From contig JAENRP010000035.1 of assembly GCA_024741835.1 (NCBI GenBank), forward strand, positions 35,932-99,931: a stretch of DNA of 64,000 nt, read 5' to 3'. Within the stretch, counting starts at the first letter, position 1; each line of letters opens with the position of its first letter. Made by a program: the position numbers and the translations under genes. The notes below the pieces were generated by a model. The model was given only the letters and a program-made list of their open reading frames with translations, was not told the DNA's origin and did not search any database. Shown one piece after another: positions 32,902 through 44,209 of the stretch. Origin of the DNA: Diplocarpon mali (Eukaryota; Ascomycota; Leotiomycetes; Helotiales; Drepanopezizaceae).

Positions 32902-34768
32902 CTACCGATTTTCACATTCCCATACACTCCACCAAACCCCCATATTGCTTGCTACCACTAGATCCAGCATCTTCAGTCCTTCGTCGTAAATGATCAGCTT
33001 CCCAAGCTTCGCTCGCTTACCTCTACTTCCACCTCCAGCATTTTCCTGTCCCATGCTGAGGTCTAACCGAGCCCCGTCATCTTCTTCACTGGCATGTCCG
33101 GCGTAGGAGCAGGGACGACACCTGCCTAGAATGTTTGAAACGTCTTCCTCACTGGAATATCTTAAAGCTGTCTGTGAACATGGTCGAGGTGGCAGTGGCG
33201 GCCGACCCACTTGATCACTTGGATAGATGGCCGTAGATGAAGACGAATGTGGACGTGGTAAGAGATTGTCATGAGCAGAACTGCCGTGACTAGACAACTT
33301 GTTTCCAATCTGTCTGAACGTGGGGATACTGAATCGCTTAGATTCACCGCCACTGCTCCTCGGCCTAGATGCAGCCGCAGTTGAGGACTGCGTGAAGATG
33401 GCTGAAGATGGAAGGTTAAATCGCAAGTCGCTCACGATAGCTGGCGGCTGTACTGAGAGAGGGGAGTCTGCCATGCTTCTTGATGGTGCTGGTAGACTGT
33501 GCTTGCAACGCAACGACCTTCCACCAGGCCCCGTGGAGAATTTGCATCGACCCCCCCATGGGCTAAGAAACGTGTAGCCCTTGGCTTGTGAGTCTTCAAG
33601 GCTCAGAGGTATTGCTGGCCTGTCAGCTGAAAAGCTCCCGGTGGAACTTTTGCCACGTGCCATCGGAGGCCTGTCCGATAAGTCTGAAAGAGTTCTGGTC
33701 AGGTGCATAGAGGAGCGGTTCCAGAAGCTAATTCCTTCCATGCGTACCTGTCGATCGAATCCTGAATTTGTCCGTGGCTGTGACGGTAACGCTATAGCAC
33801 CACTCCCAACGCGATCTTTCTGCTGTGGATGTCGGAAATAGCCGTAGCCTGGCGTCGTGAGATGAATTGAAAGGTCGTAGTAGGGTCTCTTAGGACGTGG
33901 CGTGGACGTCGATCGCCGACTTTGTGCGTCTTCGATAGCTGGCTGGCCATTTACAGTACCAATATTCCACTGCGCCCCAGACGACGGGTCTCTGCGAATG
34001 ATGGTGATAGAGAAGTCACTGGAGGAGTCTCGCTCTGTAGCAATATTTCCAGCGATTGAATTGCCGGAGTCAGTAAAATTGTTGCTACTACTTGGCAGGA
34101 GTCTTTGATCTTGTAACGAAGAGCTCTGACGAAAATTTTCAGGTCCAGATAGCTCTTTTCGCCCGTCGTGATATTCCGACTGCGATGCTCGAGGAGCTAA
34201 TGGTTTTCTCCCCACTGCGTCTGTTTCTTGAGTGGCTTGGGGCCTGTTCCGTGTTGAAAATTGAGATCCCACAGGTTTCCGTTTCAGGGAACCAGACAAA
34301 TCTCTGGGACGAGAAAGGCGTGACGCTACGGTCATATGTCTAGAGAGCGCAGACTCCGGAAGAGGCTTACGAGGAAATTCAAGTGACGACCTGGCGGCAC
34401 CTGGAAGTGGTTTCCGGGGAAGAGGCTTCTCCAATGTCGGCTCCTCACTTGTAACGCCAGATTCATCCTCCAAGAGGCGTGCATCATCAGCTGTGCTGAG
34501 ATGTAGGAAGTAGAGAGATGAAGCAACATCTGCCGCCGTCACATTCTTCAGCTGTGGCTTGAGAGTTGTGAGGATGATATCTAGGAAATTCTTAGTATCA
34601 CACCAACACAGAAAACGTGACCTACCTACCTCTGCTACCAGGGATCCGGGCAATGTATAAAGTCAACGGCTCTCTCTTTGCTTCAGTTGGATTCCGTGGA
34701 TACTTCGGAGGGTTTCCAGCGAGTTGCGTGATATCAGAAAGCGAGCCAGCCTCGACATGAGGAGCCAT
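32902..34768 (-). CDS. Conserved-looking fungal protein of 605 aa, Ser/Pro/Arg-rich, unknown function
   Basis: Exons 34768-34630 and 34580-32902, with a 49-nt intron ending TTCCTAG after a TACTAAG-like branch site, give 605 aa. The structured ends contrast with the middle. The N-terminus (about 1-80: GSLSDITQLAGNPPKYPRNP, then TLYIARIPGSRDIILTTLKP and AADVASSLYFLHL) and the C-terminus (KLGKLIIYDEGLKMLDLVVASNMGVWWSVW) look folded, and the latter ends in a Trp-rich segment. The middle 450 residues are Ser/Pro/Arg-rich and probably disordered, with repeats of (R)KPLP (EKPLPRKPLP, FPRKPLPES, GRKPLAP), which resemble SH3-binding motifs. I do not recognise a named family. Without the intron the N-terminus would be a false MPGSLVAE start at 34653. 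Divergent from SURF6. Confidence 0.75.
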
Positions 34769-35474
34769 TTCAATTCTCGCACAAATGCGTGTGTCGTGGG
34801 ATACTCTGGCCGTGACCAGAGAGGTGGGCAGTTTCAGGAGCTAGTATTTTGAGGGGACAAATTTCCGGGTGACAGAATAGTCAGACAGATGACAAGAGAA
34901 GCAGAGTCAGAGCTGGTGATAGAAGCCAAGCACTCTGTCGTGGGCAGGCAAATGGGACCAGCTGTAAATCTGACGCGAGGGATTCGGCGGCAGTGTGATG
35001 AGGGTAAGTGAATGCTTTCAATCGCGAGTCGTCGGCGACAGACCGGCAGTCAGTGATTTTAAGAGACTGTTGGTAGGTAGGGCTCGACGTGGCACACAGT
35101 TCATGCGACGCCGCTGCATGCTCCATGTTGATTTCAACTCTATTTTGGTCAGGTTGCCTGGTTATCAGAGGAATCTGCGCGTACCAGAGGCTGAGCAGCA
35201 CCCGAAACAAGCGGCTATTTGTACCTTATTTAGCACAGTGTCACGTGGGCTGTGAGCGACTGGGGAGCGGCCGCGGTCTTGTCGCTTAGTCGGCTAGTAC
35301 ACGAGTGCCACAGAAATTTAAGATCGCAAGAACATCTAGGCACAATTCTGCGTCGGGACTAAGGCTTGCTTCGCTCCACCGACTCTCAATCGCAAAGACG
35401 GCGGTCGAGTGTTGGATTCTGAATTCTTGTCATTACAACATCCTCCTCATTCCTCCCGCTTTCTGAGAGACACC
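34769..35474. other. Divergent promoter region, 605-aa protein/SURF6
   Basis: 706 bases between start codons. CACGTG occurs at 35242-35247 (GTCACGTGGG), and a GCGGCCGC sequence is near 35268. No extra gene is supported. Confidence 0.45.
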
Positions 35475-37129
35475 ATGGCGGAGAGTTCGATCGAGGTAAT
35501 TCTCCCCCGCCTTCCACCTCGAAATCTTTTTTTTTCTGACCAAATTTCTAGGAAAGGTTGCGGGCCTCCGCAGAGTCTTTTGACGGGCTACTCTCTCTAA
35601 TTCCAGCAAAGTTCTATTACGCCGCAGATACAAGCGTATGTAAATTTCCACCCGGCAATCACAGGGCGCGAATTGACTTTCTTGCCTACTAGGACCAGTG
35701 GAAGAAAAAGAAGCAAACCAAAGAGCAAGCAGCAGCCGCAAGAAGGGCAAAGCTAGATCCAGACTCCGCGAAAACTGCGAAGGATGTTATGGATGAGCGG
35801 GTGCGAAAGCGAAAACTGGAGGAGCTGGAGGAGCAGGATGGATCTGACATGGAAGGATTGAAGAAAGAATTGCCTAAAGAGGGCATGAAGCTCGCGCAAG
35901 ACAAGAAGACCAAGAAGCAAAAGACCTCTAATGACGCCTGTGCGCCACCATGTTTGGAAAAATCTAAAGCCGAACGAAAAGCATTCAATGAGGAGAGAAA
36001 TAAACTGAAGCAGGTAAAGCAGGCTACAAAGAAGGAAAAGAAGGCCGGCAAGAAACTGAAGGACCGAAATTTCTGCGCTAAATCAGACGAAGCTCCTGTG
36101 CAAGAAGATGTAGAGGCTGAGGCTGAGGCGAAGGTTACGAGTGAGAATGAAGCCGAGAAGACCGCCGCAGTGGAGAGCGACGAAAATCTTCCTAGCGATG
36201 AAATAGCGCATTTTGAGGCTGAGGGCCTGGAAGAGCCCAACGAGATCGCTTCTCGGAATACATCCCCGCCCTCACCTACCTTCGACAATCCTACCGAACC
36301 AAGCGCGAACACATCCACATCCTCAGTCATCCCTCCTGCTACGGCACCCAAACACATCAAGCTTCCCACGGACCCGGAACTCCTGCGCTCGCGGTTAACG
36401 GCACGGATTGAAGCGCTACGCGCAGCACGAAAAGCCGACGGCCCAGACGGACGCCCAGCAAGGAATCGCCAGGAACTCCTAGAGGCGCGCAGAAAGAAGG
36501 AGGAACAGAGAAGAGCGCACAAAAAGCAGCTGAGGATGAAGGTCAAAGCCGAAGAGGATGCTAAGCGAGAAGCTGCTCTCGCATCTGCACGAGACTCGCC
36601 AGCATCGAGTATGATGAGCCCAATCATTCACTCCCCGGAACACAATTTTTCTTTTGGCCGGGTTACATTTGCGGACGGTCAGGAGATGTCCGAGGATCTC
36701 TCAAAGCTTAAGAGCGCCCCGAAGAAGCGCGGGCCGCAAGATGCTGCCAGTGCCCTGAAAGCCACCGAGAAGAATCGGCTTCGACTCGCCGGCCTTGACG
36801 ACGAGAAGCGCGCTGATATCGAGGAGAAGGATCTCTGGTTGAATGCCAAGAAGCGTGCCCACGGCGAGAAAGTACGGGATGACACTTCCTTGCTAAAGAA
36901 GACTTTGAAGCGCAAGGAGAAGTCCAAGAAAAAGAGTGAGAAGGAGTGGACGGAGCGGAAAGAAGGCGTGGCGAAGGGCCAGGCCATGAAACAAAAGAAG
37001 CGTGAGGAGAATTTGCAGAAGAGACGTGATGGGAAAGGCGTTAAGGGGAAGGGTGGCAAAGGAAAACCCGTCAAGGGGAAGAAACCAAAAGTTAAGAGTC
37101 GACCGGGCTTTGAGGGCAGATTTGCATGA
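35475..37129 (+). CDS. Surfeit locus protein 6 / Rrp14, ribosome biogenesis
   Basis: Nucleolar protein needed for pre-rRNA processing of both subunits and for cell polarity in yeast (Rrp14). Exons 35475-35495, 35552-35635 and 35693-37129 give 513 aa. The N-terminal exons restore the family start: MAESSIEERLRASAESFDGLLSLIP, then AKFYYAADTSDQWKKKKQTKEQ. The middle is a charged low-complexity region. The C-terminal SURF6 domain carries ELLEARRKKEEQRRAHKKQ, then FGRVTFADGQ, and KDLWLNAKKRAHGEKVRDDTSLLKKTLKRKE. The tail is Lys/Gly-rich with GFEGRF, as in other members. Both introns are phase 0. A 312-codon antisense frame is a shadow of the Lys/Glu-rich sequence. Confidence 0.93.
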
Positions 37130-37709
37130 CTTTACAGGTAATAACATCAGGAGCAGTGGCTTGTCTGGTTGTGTAGCAATGTTAAGCACGCCTGGCGCCT
37201 ACCTAGATGCCTTTCCACGACCACTTTGGCTTTAACTATGCTCTGAGCATGATTTGGTGCAATCGGTGCATGTCACTGCGGTCAAGTAGAGATTTCGGTG
37301 ACAAATAGACCCTTGCCAGTGAAATAGGAAATTGGAATTTCTCAAATTCAATCTTCGTCAACCTAACTCTCCTAGCTATGCCTACCTATCACACAGTCGC
37401 AGAAAGTAGCGCAGAGCAGAGCACAGAACCACACGCATGCATCGGCATCACCAATGCTTTCGCTCATACAGAGAATTCAAGCTTCAAGGAAACGCACAGC
37501 TACAATTCCTGTCTCCACGCCAATGGCACAGGTAAGAAATGGTGAGTTCACTCTCATTCTCTTCCAAATCACCTGGTCTAGTAATTTTTGGGAACCGATT
37601 GTCCGAATAGGTAAGTAATTACGACAGTATAGAAGTTTCGGTCTCATTCATCTTACCCCTCGTACACTTGCAGTCCCTCGATCCTCTTTGCTGTACTCCA
37701 GCCGGGCAT
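37130..37709. other. Spacer between convergent SURF6 and VPS74
   Basis: About 580 bases of 3' flanking DNA shared by two convergent genes. No gene, repeat or RNA was recognised. Confidence 0.5.
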
Positions 37710-38962
37710 CTAGAGAAGGGAATCTAGTCGGGTGAATACGCTGAGACATGCCGCCACGACCTTCTCATCGTTATTTTCTGATTTTGCTGAGAAGACCAGG
37801 TTTAAGGACTTACCTCGAGCTGTAACTCCTTGTCCTTGCCATTGGCGACCTCGTCCCCGATCACCTGTCCCAAATTCGCTCCCACACCACCAGTACCACC
37901 GGCCCTCTTTGCAAACGGCCATTGGCTGTACTCGGCCAGCAACTCATCCACCTGGGCGAACGCACGCTCTCTAGCCTCGTGCCCCAGCGTAGCCAACGCG
38001 TTCTCAAGGACATTGGCGGCGTATGCAGCACAAACCATGGCGATAGTTCGGACGTATCTAAATTCGAGGTTCTCTGGGAGAAATTGACTTCCGGGCAGGA
38101 CGACCGTTCGTTGTGTTAGGACGTTGCGGACTCTGCGTCTAATTTCTTCCTTGGCTCCGCCGTCGGCTACGGGATGTGTCGCCATGTCGAATAGGAGGAA
38201 GTTTCTCTTCTCTGTTCGCAGGATTCCCTTGTCGACCAAACCTTTTGCTAAACGTTCTCTAACCTGCTTCAGCTGGTATCCGATTTTCATGAGGTTCCAG
38301 GTCTCGCCTACAAAAATTATTGATTAGACATGTTCGTCTGTAGATGCCTATGGCTTGGATGGTGATGTTATACCGCTCATCAAGTCAATCCATTGACTGA
38401 CACTCATTTTTTCGCTGGCCTTCATCATCTTCAGCGCCTCGTCAAGCAGAACCTCTCCAGTGAGAGTATCATCGATAACCTCGATGACCCTGTCGGCCAG
38501 AGGAAATCGCCGTCTCGAGGCGTCCTTTTGCATGCTAACGCGCCCACGGAAGGCAAGCTCGATGACGATACACCCTCTAAGCGCATACGATATGTTATCG
38601 TTCCAAAATGATAGGTAGCCCTGCCAGCCATTAAATCTCTGCCAGAAGAACAAATTGAGGCTTTCTTAATAACGTACTTGCTTATCTTTCAATCCCAACA
38701 GCAGCACCTCCTCCATCAGCGTCAGCTTCGGCTGCTTGCTCCGCTCAGCACTCTCATTCATATCCCTGGGGTCGAATGCAATCTTGTGTCCGTTTTCGCC
38801 GCTCTCGTAGGAAGTCTCCGGGCCGCCTGTGTCGCGGGATCCGCCAGGCTTGGATATGGGCGATGCCACGCGACTTGAATCTCCCTCCTCATTTTCGATT
38901 CCTCCACCGGCGCTGGCGCCACCGCCACCGCCGCCTCTGCGTCGAGTAAGTCCTGACGACAT
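37710..38962 (-). CDS. VPS74: Vps74/GOLPH3 Golgi phosphatidylinositol-4-phosphate effector
   Basis: Peripheral Golgi protein that binds PI4P and coatomer and retains glycosyltransferases in the Golgi. Four exons (38962-38678, 38620-38374, 38307-37814 and 37760-37710) give 358 aa. A Gly-rich, disordered N-terminus starting [12 protein letters not shown] carries Arg residues typical of the coatomer-binding end. The GPP34 domain follows: [40 protein letters not shown], then [42 protein letters not shown], and the C-terminal [16 protein letters not shown]. Each of the three introns splits a conserved motif that is restored on joining. The last exon is only 17 codons. Confidence 0.95.
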
Positions 38963-39500
38963 TGTGCGGTTCTGCTGTGTGCGTTATGCCCAGAGAGACT
39001 CGAGAGATGGGAAAAGGGGAGATGTTTTCCTTGGTGGCATGCGAACAAGACAGGTCTCCGTAATGCCCTGTGCCAACGCGAGGGCGTACTAATCTCGAAT
39101 TCAATCGCGGATACGAGAGATGTTCTAACCGGCCGATTGATATCCAGGCTTCTATATTATTGCCGTTGGTTGCATGTAATCAGCGAAGGTAGTGATAAAT
39201 TGTGTCAAACCCATCCAATGCTTTTGTGAACTTCGCACTGTAGTGTGGCAGGGATACGCTAGCGCCTTTTAAACTGGAGCGATGATGCTTCCGTGTAGAA
39301 ATTTGATAAGAGGGTCGATATCATCCAAGGGAATACGAAAGTAAGGTGTTCTGAACAGATTTTACAGGTGCATAGAATCGATATGCTTGCATTTATGGGC
39401 ATACCGCGTCTGTACAGGTAACCCCCATAGTTCCCATTCACGGCCATGCTCCCAATAATCTTCTCCACATCCACCATCCCATAGTATACAATTCAAGCAC
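38963..39500. other. Intergenic region between VPS74 and ACP
   Basis: About 540 bases between the VPS74 start and the ACP stop, both on the minus strand. It probably holds the VPS74 promoter and the ACP 3' UTR. Nothing further was recognised. Confidence 0.5.
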
Positions 39501-40184
39501 TCAATGGGCTATGCAAAGTCAGTATTGCAACTTTGAAGAGCCAAAGCTGAAGTAAAATGGTATCTTACCATCAGGTTGCGCCAGAATGTACTCAACGGCT
39601 TTATCAACTGTAGAAGTGTTATGGAGGTCCATCTGTCAAAATATTTGTGCCTTGAACTTACCGCTGTGAATGGCATCCGCTTCCTTGTCCGGGATCTCGA
39701 TGCTGAACTCCTGCAGCAGTGTCAGAAGCTCTTCATGGTATTCTATGGCACACGATACTGACCTCCTCGATAGCCATCACAACCTCAACGGTATCCAAGC
39801 TGTCCAAACCAAGATCGTTCGAGAAGTGAGAAGTAGGCGAGAGCTGCCATTATCAACCAATGCCTTAGGATTTCTAGCTCCAATAAAATCATACCTTCGA
39901 TGCGTCGGTAACCTTTATAAATTTATCAGCATGCGCCTTCATATCTCTCCAGCGGCAGCACCCACCTTGTCGAAGTTCTTCAATATGTCGACTATCCTAC
40001 CCTCAACCTCTGGCTTCGATAAACCGGCGGCAGCAGAGTAACATCTCACAGCTTGGAAGGCGGATGGAGCGAATCGGGATTGCAACAGGGGGCTCTGGGA
40101 CGCAGGGCGAGCAACTGCTCTTAAATTTTGGGCCGTCTGGCGCGTAGCACTGCGTGCTGATCTGAAGAGCGCTGTTGGGAACAT
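39501..40184 (-). CDS. Mitochondrial acyl carrier protein (complex I NDUFAB1-type)
   Basis: Carries the growing acyl chain of mitochondrial type II fatty-acid synthesis (lipoate supply), and is also a subunit of complex I and a partner of LYR proteins. Six exons (40184-39966, 39912-39895, 39843-39763, 39710-39662, 39607-39569 and 39508-39501) give 137 aa. The second exon has only 18 nt and the last only 8. The presequence is Arg/Ala/Ser-rich (about 1-48). The carrier domain has FDKVTDASKLSPTSHF, DLGLDSLDTVEVVMAIEEEF with phosphopantetheine-accepting Ser94, EIPDKEADAIHS and VDKAVEYILAQPDAH. Every join restores the family sequence. Divergent from the NDUFS8 gene with 374 bases between starts. 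Confidence 0.95.
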
Positions 40185-40558
40185 CTTGGAATTGCGGTGA
40201 GACGCGTGAAGGGATTTTCGCTGGGAGGAAGAAGTTATTGGGTCGACGATGTTTCTCCTTGTCGAAGCTCTGTTCCGACTAGCGCATCAACCACGTGACA
40301 TAAGAAATCTCTGTAGGTACTATTTGCAGCCAAACAGAGCTTTGAGGTATATCCAGATGTATCTAGTATACCATGTGAATATCGAGATCCAGCCTACGAG
40401 TTGTTTGGTCACTTTATCTCATTTTGGTGGTGATTGAAGCTTTGAGGAGATAGCCAATCAGCGCCCACTTATTAGTCCCCATCAAGAGCGACATTCACGA
40501 ACATAGGGCGTCGCCGTCGCACTCTCCCAGCAACAAAACCGCCACGAGCTTACACGCC
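40185..40558. promoter_or_regulatory. Shared promoter of ACP and NDUFS8 with CCAAT and CACGTG
   Basis: 374 bases between two start codons of complex I genes. CACGTG occurs at 40292-40297 (CCACGTGACA) and CCAAT at 40454-40458 (TAGCCAATCA). CCAAT boxes bound by the HAP/CBC complex are known regulators of respiratory genes in fungi, and CACGTGA is a common fungal promoter motif. Shared control is inferred, not shown. Confidence 0.5.
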
Positions 40559-41463
40559 ATGGCATCCCCAAAGCCTCTATCACTCGTTGCACGCAGTCGG
40601 ACTACAGCGCAACTCTGGCGCAGCGTCCGCAACCCCTCTCCCCTCGCGGGATTTTCAACAAGCAGTACCCGCGCCGCCACACCCTCCGGACCTCCTCCTC
40701 CTGGATTCCGACTTCCCAAGCCCGAAAGATGGGACCAAAGCAAGGAGTCGGTAATGGATAAGGCGGGCAGATACTTTTTAATGACCGAGATGGCGAGGGG
40801 CATGTATGTGCTGCTGGAACAGTACTTTCGACCTCCGTGAGTCCTGCCATTGAGCTCTCGTGCGGGCTTGGTCGATGCTGATTTACTACAGATACACCAT
40901 CTACTATCCGTTCGAAAAGGTACACCCCTGGAATAGGCATGGGGCTGGTAACGTGCGCTGATGTTGAACAGGGACCGATTTCTCCACGTTTCCGAGGCGA
41001 GCATGCCTTGCGAAGATATCCCTCGGGCGAAGAACGATGCATTGCTTGCAAGCTGTGCGAAGCAGTCAGTCAGGCCCTGGTCACGAATAGGCTCCATCTA
41101 ATGGACGTATAGATCTGCCCCGCCCAGGCTATTACAATCGAGGCCGAAGAACGCGAGGATGGAAGCCGCAGGACAACAAGATACGATATCGACATGACCA
41201 AGTGCATCTACTGCGGATTCTGCCAGGAGAGCTGCCCCGTCGATGCTATTGTGGAATCGCCGAACGCCGAGTATGCTACGGAGACGAGGGAGGAGCTGTT
41301 GTACAACAAGGAGAAATTGCTTGCAAACGGTATGCACCCCTTCTAATGAGCTACCAACTTCACTCCGTATAGGCGTTTGAACGCATATGCTGATCAGGAT
41401 TCAGGAGATAAGTGGGAGCCTGAATTGGCAGCGGCGGCTAGAGCAGATGCGCCTTACCGATAA
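40559..41463 (+). CDS. Complex I subunit NDUFS8/TYKY, mitochondrial
   Basis: Iron-sulfur subunit of the NADH:ubiquinone oxidoreductase hydrophilic arm, carrying clusters N6a and N6b near the quinone site. Five exons (40559-40836, 40892-40919, 40972-41064, 41113-41329 and 41405-41463) give 224 aa. After a mitochondrial presequence (about 1-38) come [20 protein letters not shown] and two 4Fe-4S motifs: C125-x2-C128-x2-C131-x3-C135-P, and C164-x2-C167-x2-C170-x3-C174-P. A conserved tail with [19 protein letters not shown] follows. All eight cluster ligands are present. The second exon is just 28 nt. The intron at 41065-41112 cuts within the first Cys motif. Confidence 0.96.
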
Positions 41464-42948
41464 GACTATAGCTTTGTCTTGCTAGGGTATTATTGTACAC
41501 TGAGGACGGAGTGTATATAGGTGTTTAAAACAGCATCGGCGAGACCCTCGTGATTCTCTCTTATCCAAAACTCCACGTCGCTTGTGTCTAAATCTTCTCA
41601 ATTTTCTGTAATTCCTCCCCATGGCGAAGGAGAGGCGTTGCCCGAAGGATCAGGATGCCGACCCTCGGCAGTCCGAGACGTCACGGCTCTCATCCGCACT
41701 GTTGTCGACGTGCATCTCAACCAAGGCGACCGTGCTGCGCAAATGAAACGAAAGGCGAGAAATACACGGCGCGCGGTCGTCGCGGGAGAGAGCCAAAAAG
41801 AAACCTCTTCTCCACTCGGCTCAACTCCAAATACCCCACGTCGCTGCCCCTGCGCGGACTCGACGCACCCCGCCACCGTGGGGTTGCGAAGTCTTTTTCT
41901 TTTTCTCCTTTTCTCTATTTCTTTCTTTCTCTTCTTCTTCTTTTTCTCAGACTAGACTAGACCAGACTAGACTACCATCACCATCAGCGCTCAGGAAGAA
42001 AAAAAAAAGAACCAACAACCAAGCAAGTGGGCTATCCTCTGGCTATCCTCTGGCTGTGGGCTGTGGGCTGTGGGCTGTGACAAGGGCATGCTAACCGTCA
42101 TGGTGAGTAGGTACGTATCTTGTAGGAGATAGGTTTGAGTAGATGGTCTCTGCTTAGTGGTCGACTTTTTTTTCTATATATGTATATATTTTTAAAGCAA
42201 ATATATGTATATATAAATCTCTCCCCCCCAAAACAGTTGACGTGTTCTCTCATTCTACTCGGGGCAGAAGTTTGCAGGAACAGGTACCAACGGCGAATGC
42301 AGTCTGGTACAACCACTGGAGAGGGTATCTGCATGTGCGAGACGATCCTGACAACTCGCCTCACCACGACATGCTATTGTGACAGCTTACAATTTCCCTC
42401 ACAGCCATCGAGGGAATAGGGTAAAAAGTAGAATGCCATTTCCATTTATGCTTAAGAGCGCGGATGCGTCATCTAGCAACCCTTGCCCCTGAATGTAGGC
42501 GTGTACCCGGAGCTCTAGATATAACGACTCAAGGCCGCCTTCTGCACATGCATCCGTCACCTTCTCATTTCTAGGACTATATCATTCCCGTACGTTCCTC
42601 CTCACCAGGCAGGTTCCTCCCTGCTTGTGCACGCAGAAATGCGTGCTCGTGATATATGCTGATGCCCGCATGCATGTATTTGAATAACGCGAAGTTGTCC
42701 CCATGTCCGAACGGCCGTAATGTTGGGTGGAGATTGAGAATCCCTCGAGCCGAACTTGAGGGCTGAGTCATGTCAGAGGTCATCGAAAACACCATGAGGC
42801 CCCAGACGCCGTGACCCGTTACCAGGATATCTGAGTGGAAAGCAGAGTAGTGCCAACTTGAAAATCATCGTCTACGAAGGAAGCATAGTAGAAGGTATGG
42901 TACACTTAACAAACGAGGATTCAAACACGTCGAGAGTAGGGGGGAGGA
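41464..42948. other. Spacer between convergent NDUFS8 and the 398-aa gene
   Basis: About 1.5 kb. It holds a C/T-rich tract (about 41895-41950), an A-run followed by a tandem repeat (42030-42079) and AT-rich TATATATGTATATAT-like DNA near 42173-42215. No gene is supported. Confidence 0.5.
42030..42079 (+). repeat. Compound tandem repeat: 11-mer x2 then GGCTGTG x4
   Basis: GGCTATCCTCT is repeated twice (42030-42051), followed by four perfect GGCTGTG units (42052-42079). It looks like replication slippage in non-coding DNA. Confidence 0.85.
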
Positions 42949-44209
42949 TCAGCCTGAATTCTGGCTGGAGGGAAAGTCGTCAAAGTTGAGGTAGCTGTTC
43001 CAATCGTTGCTGTCAAGATTGGGCGTCTGGCCGGGAGTGATGCCACTCCCCATGGCCTCGTTGAAGAAATCGTTCGGCTGATACGCCGTCTGATCAGATG
43101 TGGAGGGGGCGAGCGTCGAGTTCAGACCCTCGAGGCTAGGGTACATCTGTTGCTTACCGATGCTTCTGGTCTCGGGCAGCGGCTGAGTGTAATTGTAGCT
43201 TGGGAGGCTCTCAGCGCCACCCATCATGGAAGCCTCGTTCGCAGGGAACGTGGAGCCGAGCAAGTTCTGCGCATCGTTGGGTAGGGTAGTGCTGAACGGG
43301 CCGAAGTTGCCGCTGGTGCTGCTGGTCTGGAACGAGTTGTTGAATTGCAAATTCTGGGTAGGTGGGAATTGGAAGTCTAGGGCAAAGGAGCCCTGTGGGA
43401 AAGACGGCTTCCGCGTGGCGGTGGGTGTACTCGCCGATGAGGCCGAGACAGGAGTGGTGGGTATCGAGCTTCTTCGGCTGTCGGATGCCATGACGGGACT
43501 GACTTGATCATCGGAAGATTCAGCTTTGATTGCCGGCGTCGCGAGAGGAGCCGAGCTCTGCGGTTGGCTGAGACGAGGACTGGGGTAGGGAGCATGTCTG
43601 TACTGGTTCTGCTGCTGCTGCTGTTGTGCGGGTGCCTGCATCGATTGCTGCATCGGGCGCTGCAGCATGGGCTGTGGTTGGTACTGATGTGCCAGCATCG
43701 GCGACGGATATACTGCCCCGTACTGAGTCGGGAACGGCGAGACCTGACCCTGGCTCGCGTAAGAGTTCGAGATAGTCCTCTCCAGCGCCGACCGCATCGC
43801 CACATTGGCAGTCAAGTATGCCTCTAATCGGTTGTTGAAGTCTGGGTTGCCGGTCTGCAGATGTGCAGCGAGCTGGCGATACTGCCTGGGTAGCCCGTCG
43901 TCCTCCTCCTCGTACATCTCCTCATCCATGACATCCTTCTCCGTCACTCGAAGGCTGCGACCGGTTCGACGCTTGTGTATCTCTGAAGCTCTCCGGGCCG
44001 ACTCGACGCGAGCCTCCAGACTGCGGTCACTGCGACGAGATGCGGCGATGTAGGCTCTCTCTTGGTTCTCTTCATGGGTTCGCTCGGTCTTGAAGGGGGG
44101 GAAGGGTATCGTCAATCAACTATTGTTGTGAACAGAGGCTAAGATCACGTACCTTCATCAGCTTCATCGGCCCTGTGGAAAGTGGCTGCTGGGTGCGTGT
44201 TGGAGGCAT
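42949..44209 (-). CDS. Conserved fungal protein, Gln/Ser-rich, possible nuclear regulator
   Basis: Exons 44209-44153 and 44088-42949 give 398 aa. Exon 1 encodes MPPTRTQQPLSTGPMKLMK. Exon 2 continues TERTHEENQERAYIAASRRSDRS and ARRASEIHKRRTGRSLRVTE, a highly charged, probably helical block, followed by EEMYEEEDDGLPRQYRQL and HLQTGNPDFNNRLEAYLTANVAM. From about residue 140 it is low-complexity and rich in Gln, Ser and Pro, with a run of Q after QAPAQ, as in transcriptional activation regions. I recognise the N-terminal block as a pattern conserved among filamentous ascomycetes but cannot attach a name, and no DNA-binding domain is evident. The very long gene-free upstream region resembles that of developmental regulators. 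A regulatory role is inference only. Confidence 0.75.

Noticed and set aside
35689..36627. 312-codon antisense frame opposite SURF6
   Set aside because: It is the mirror of Lys/Glu codons of SURF6 and encodes Ser/Phe/Leu low-complexity; no domain or splice structure.
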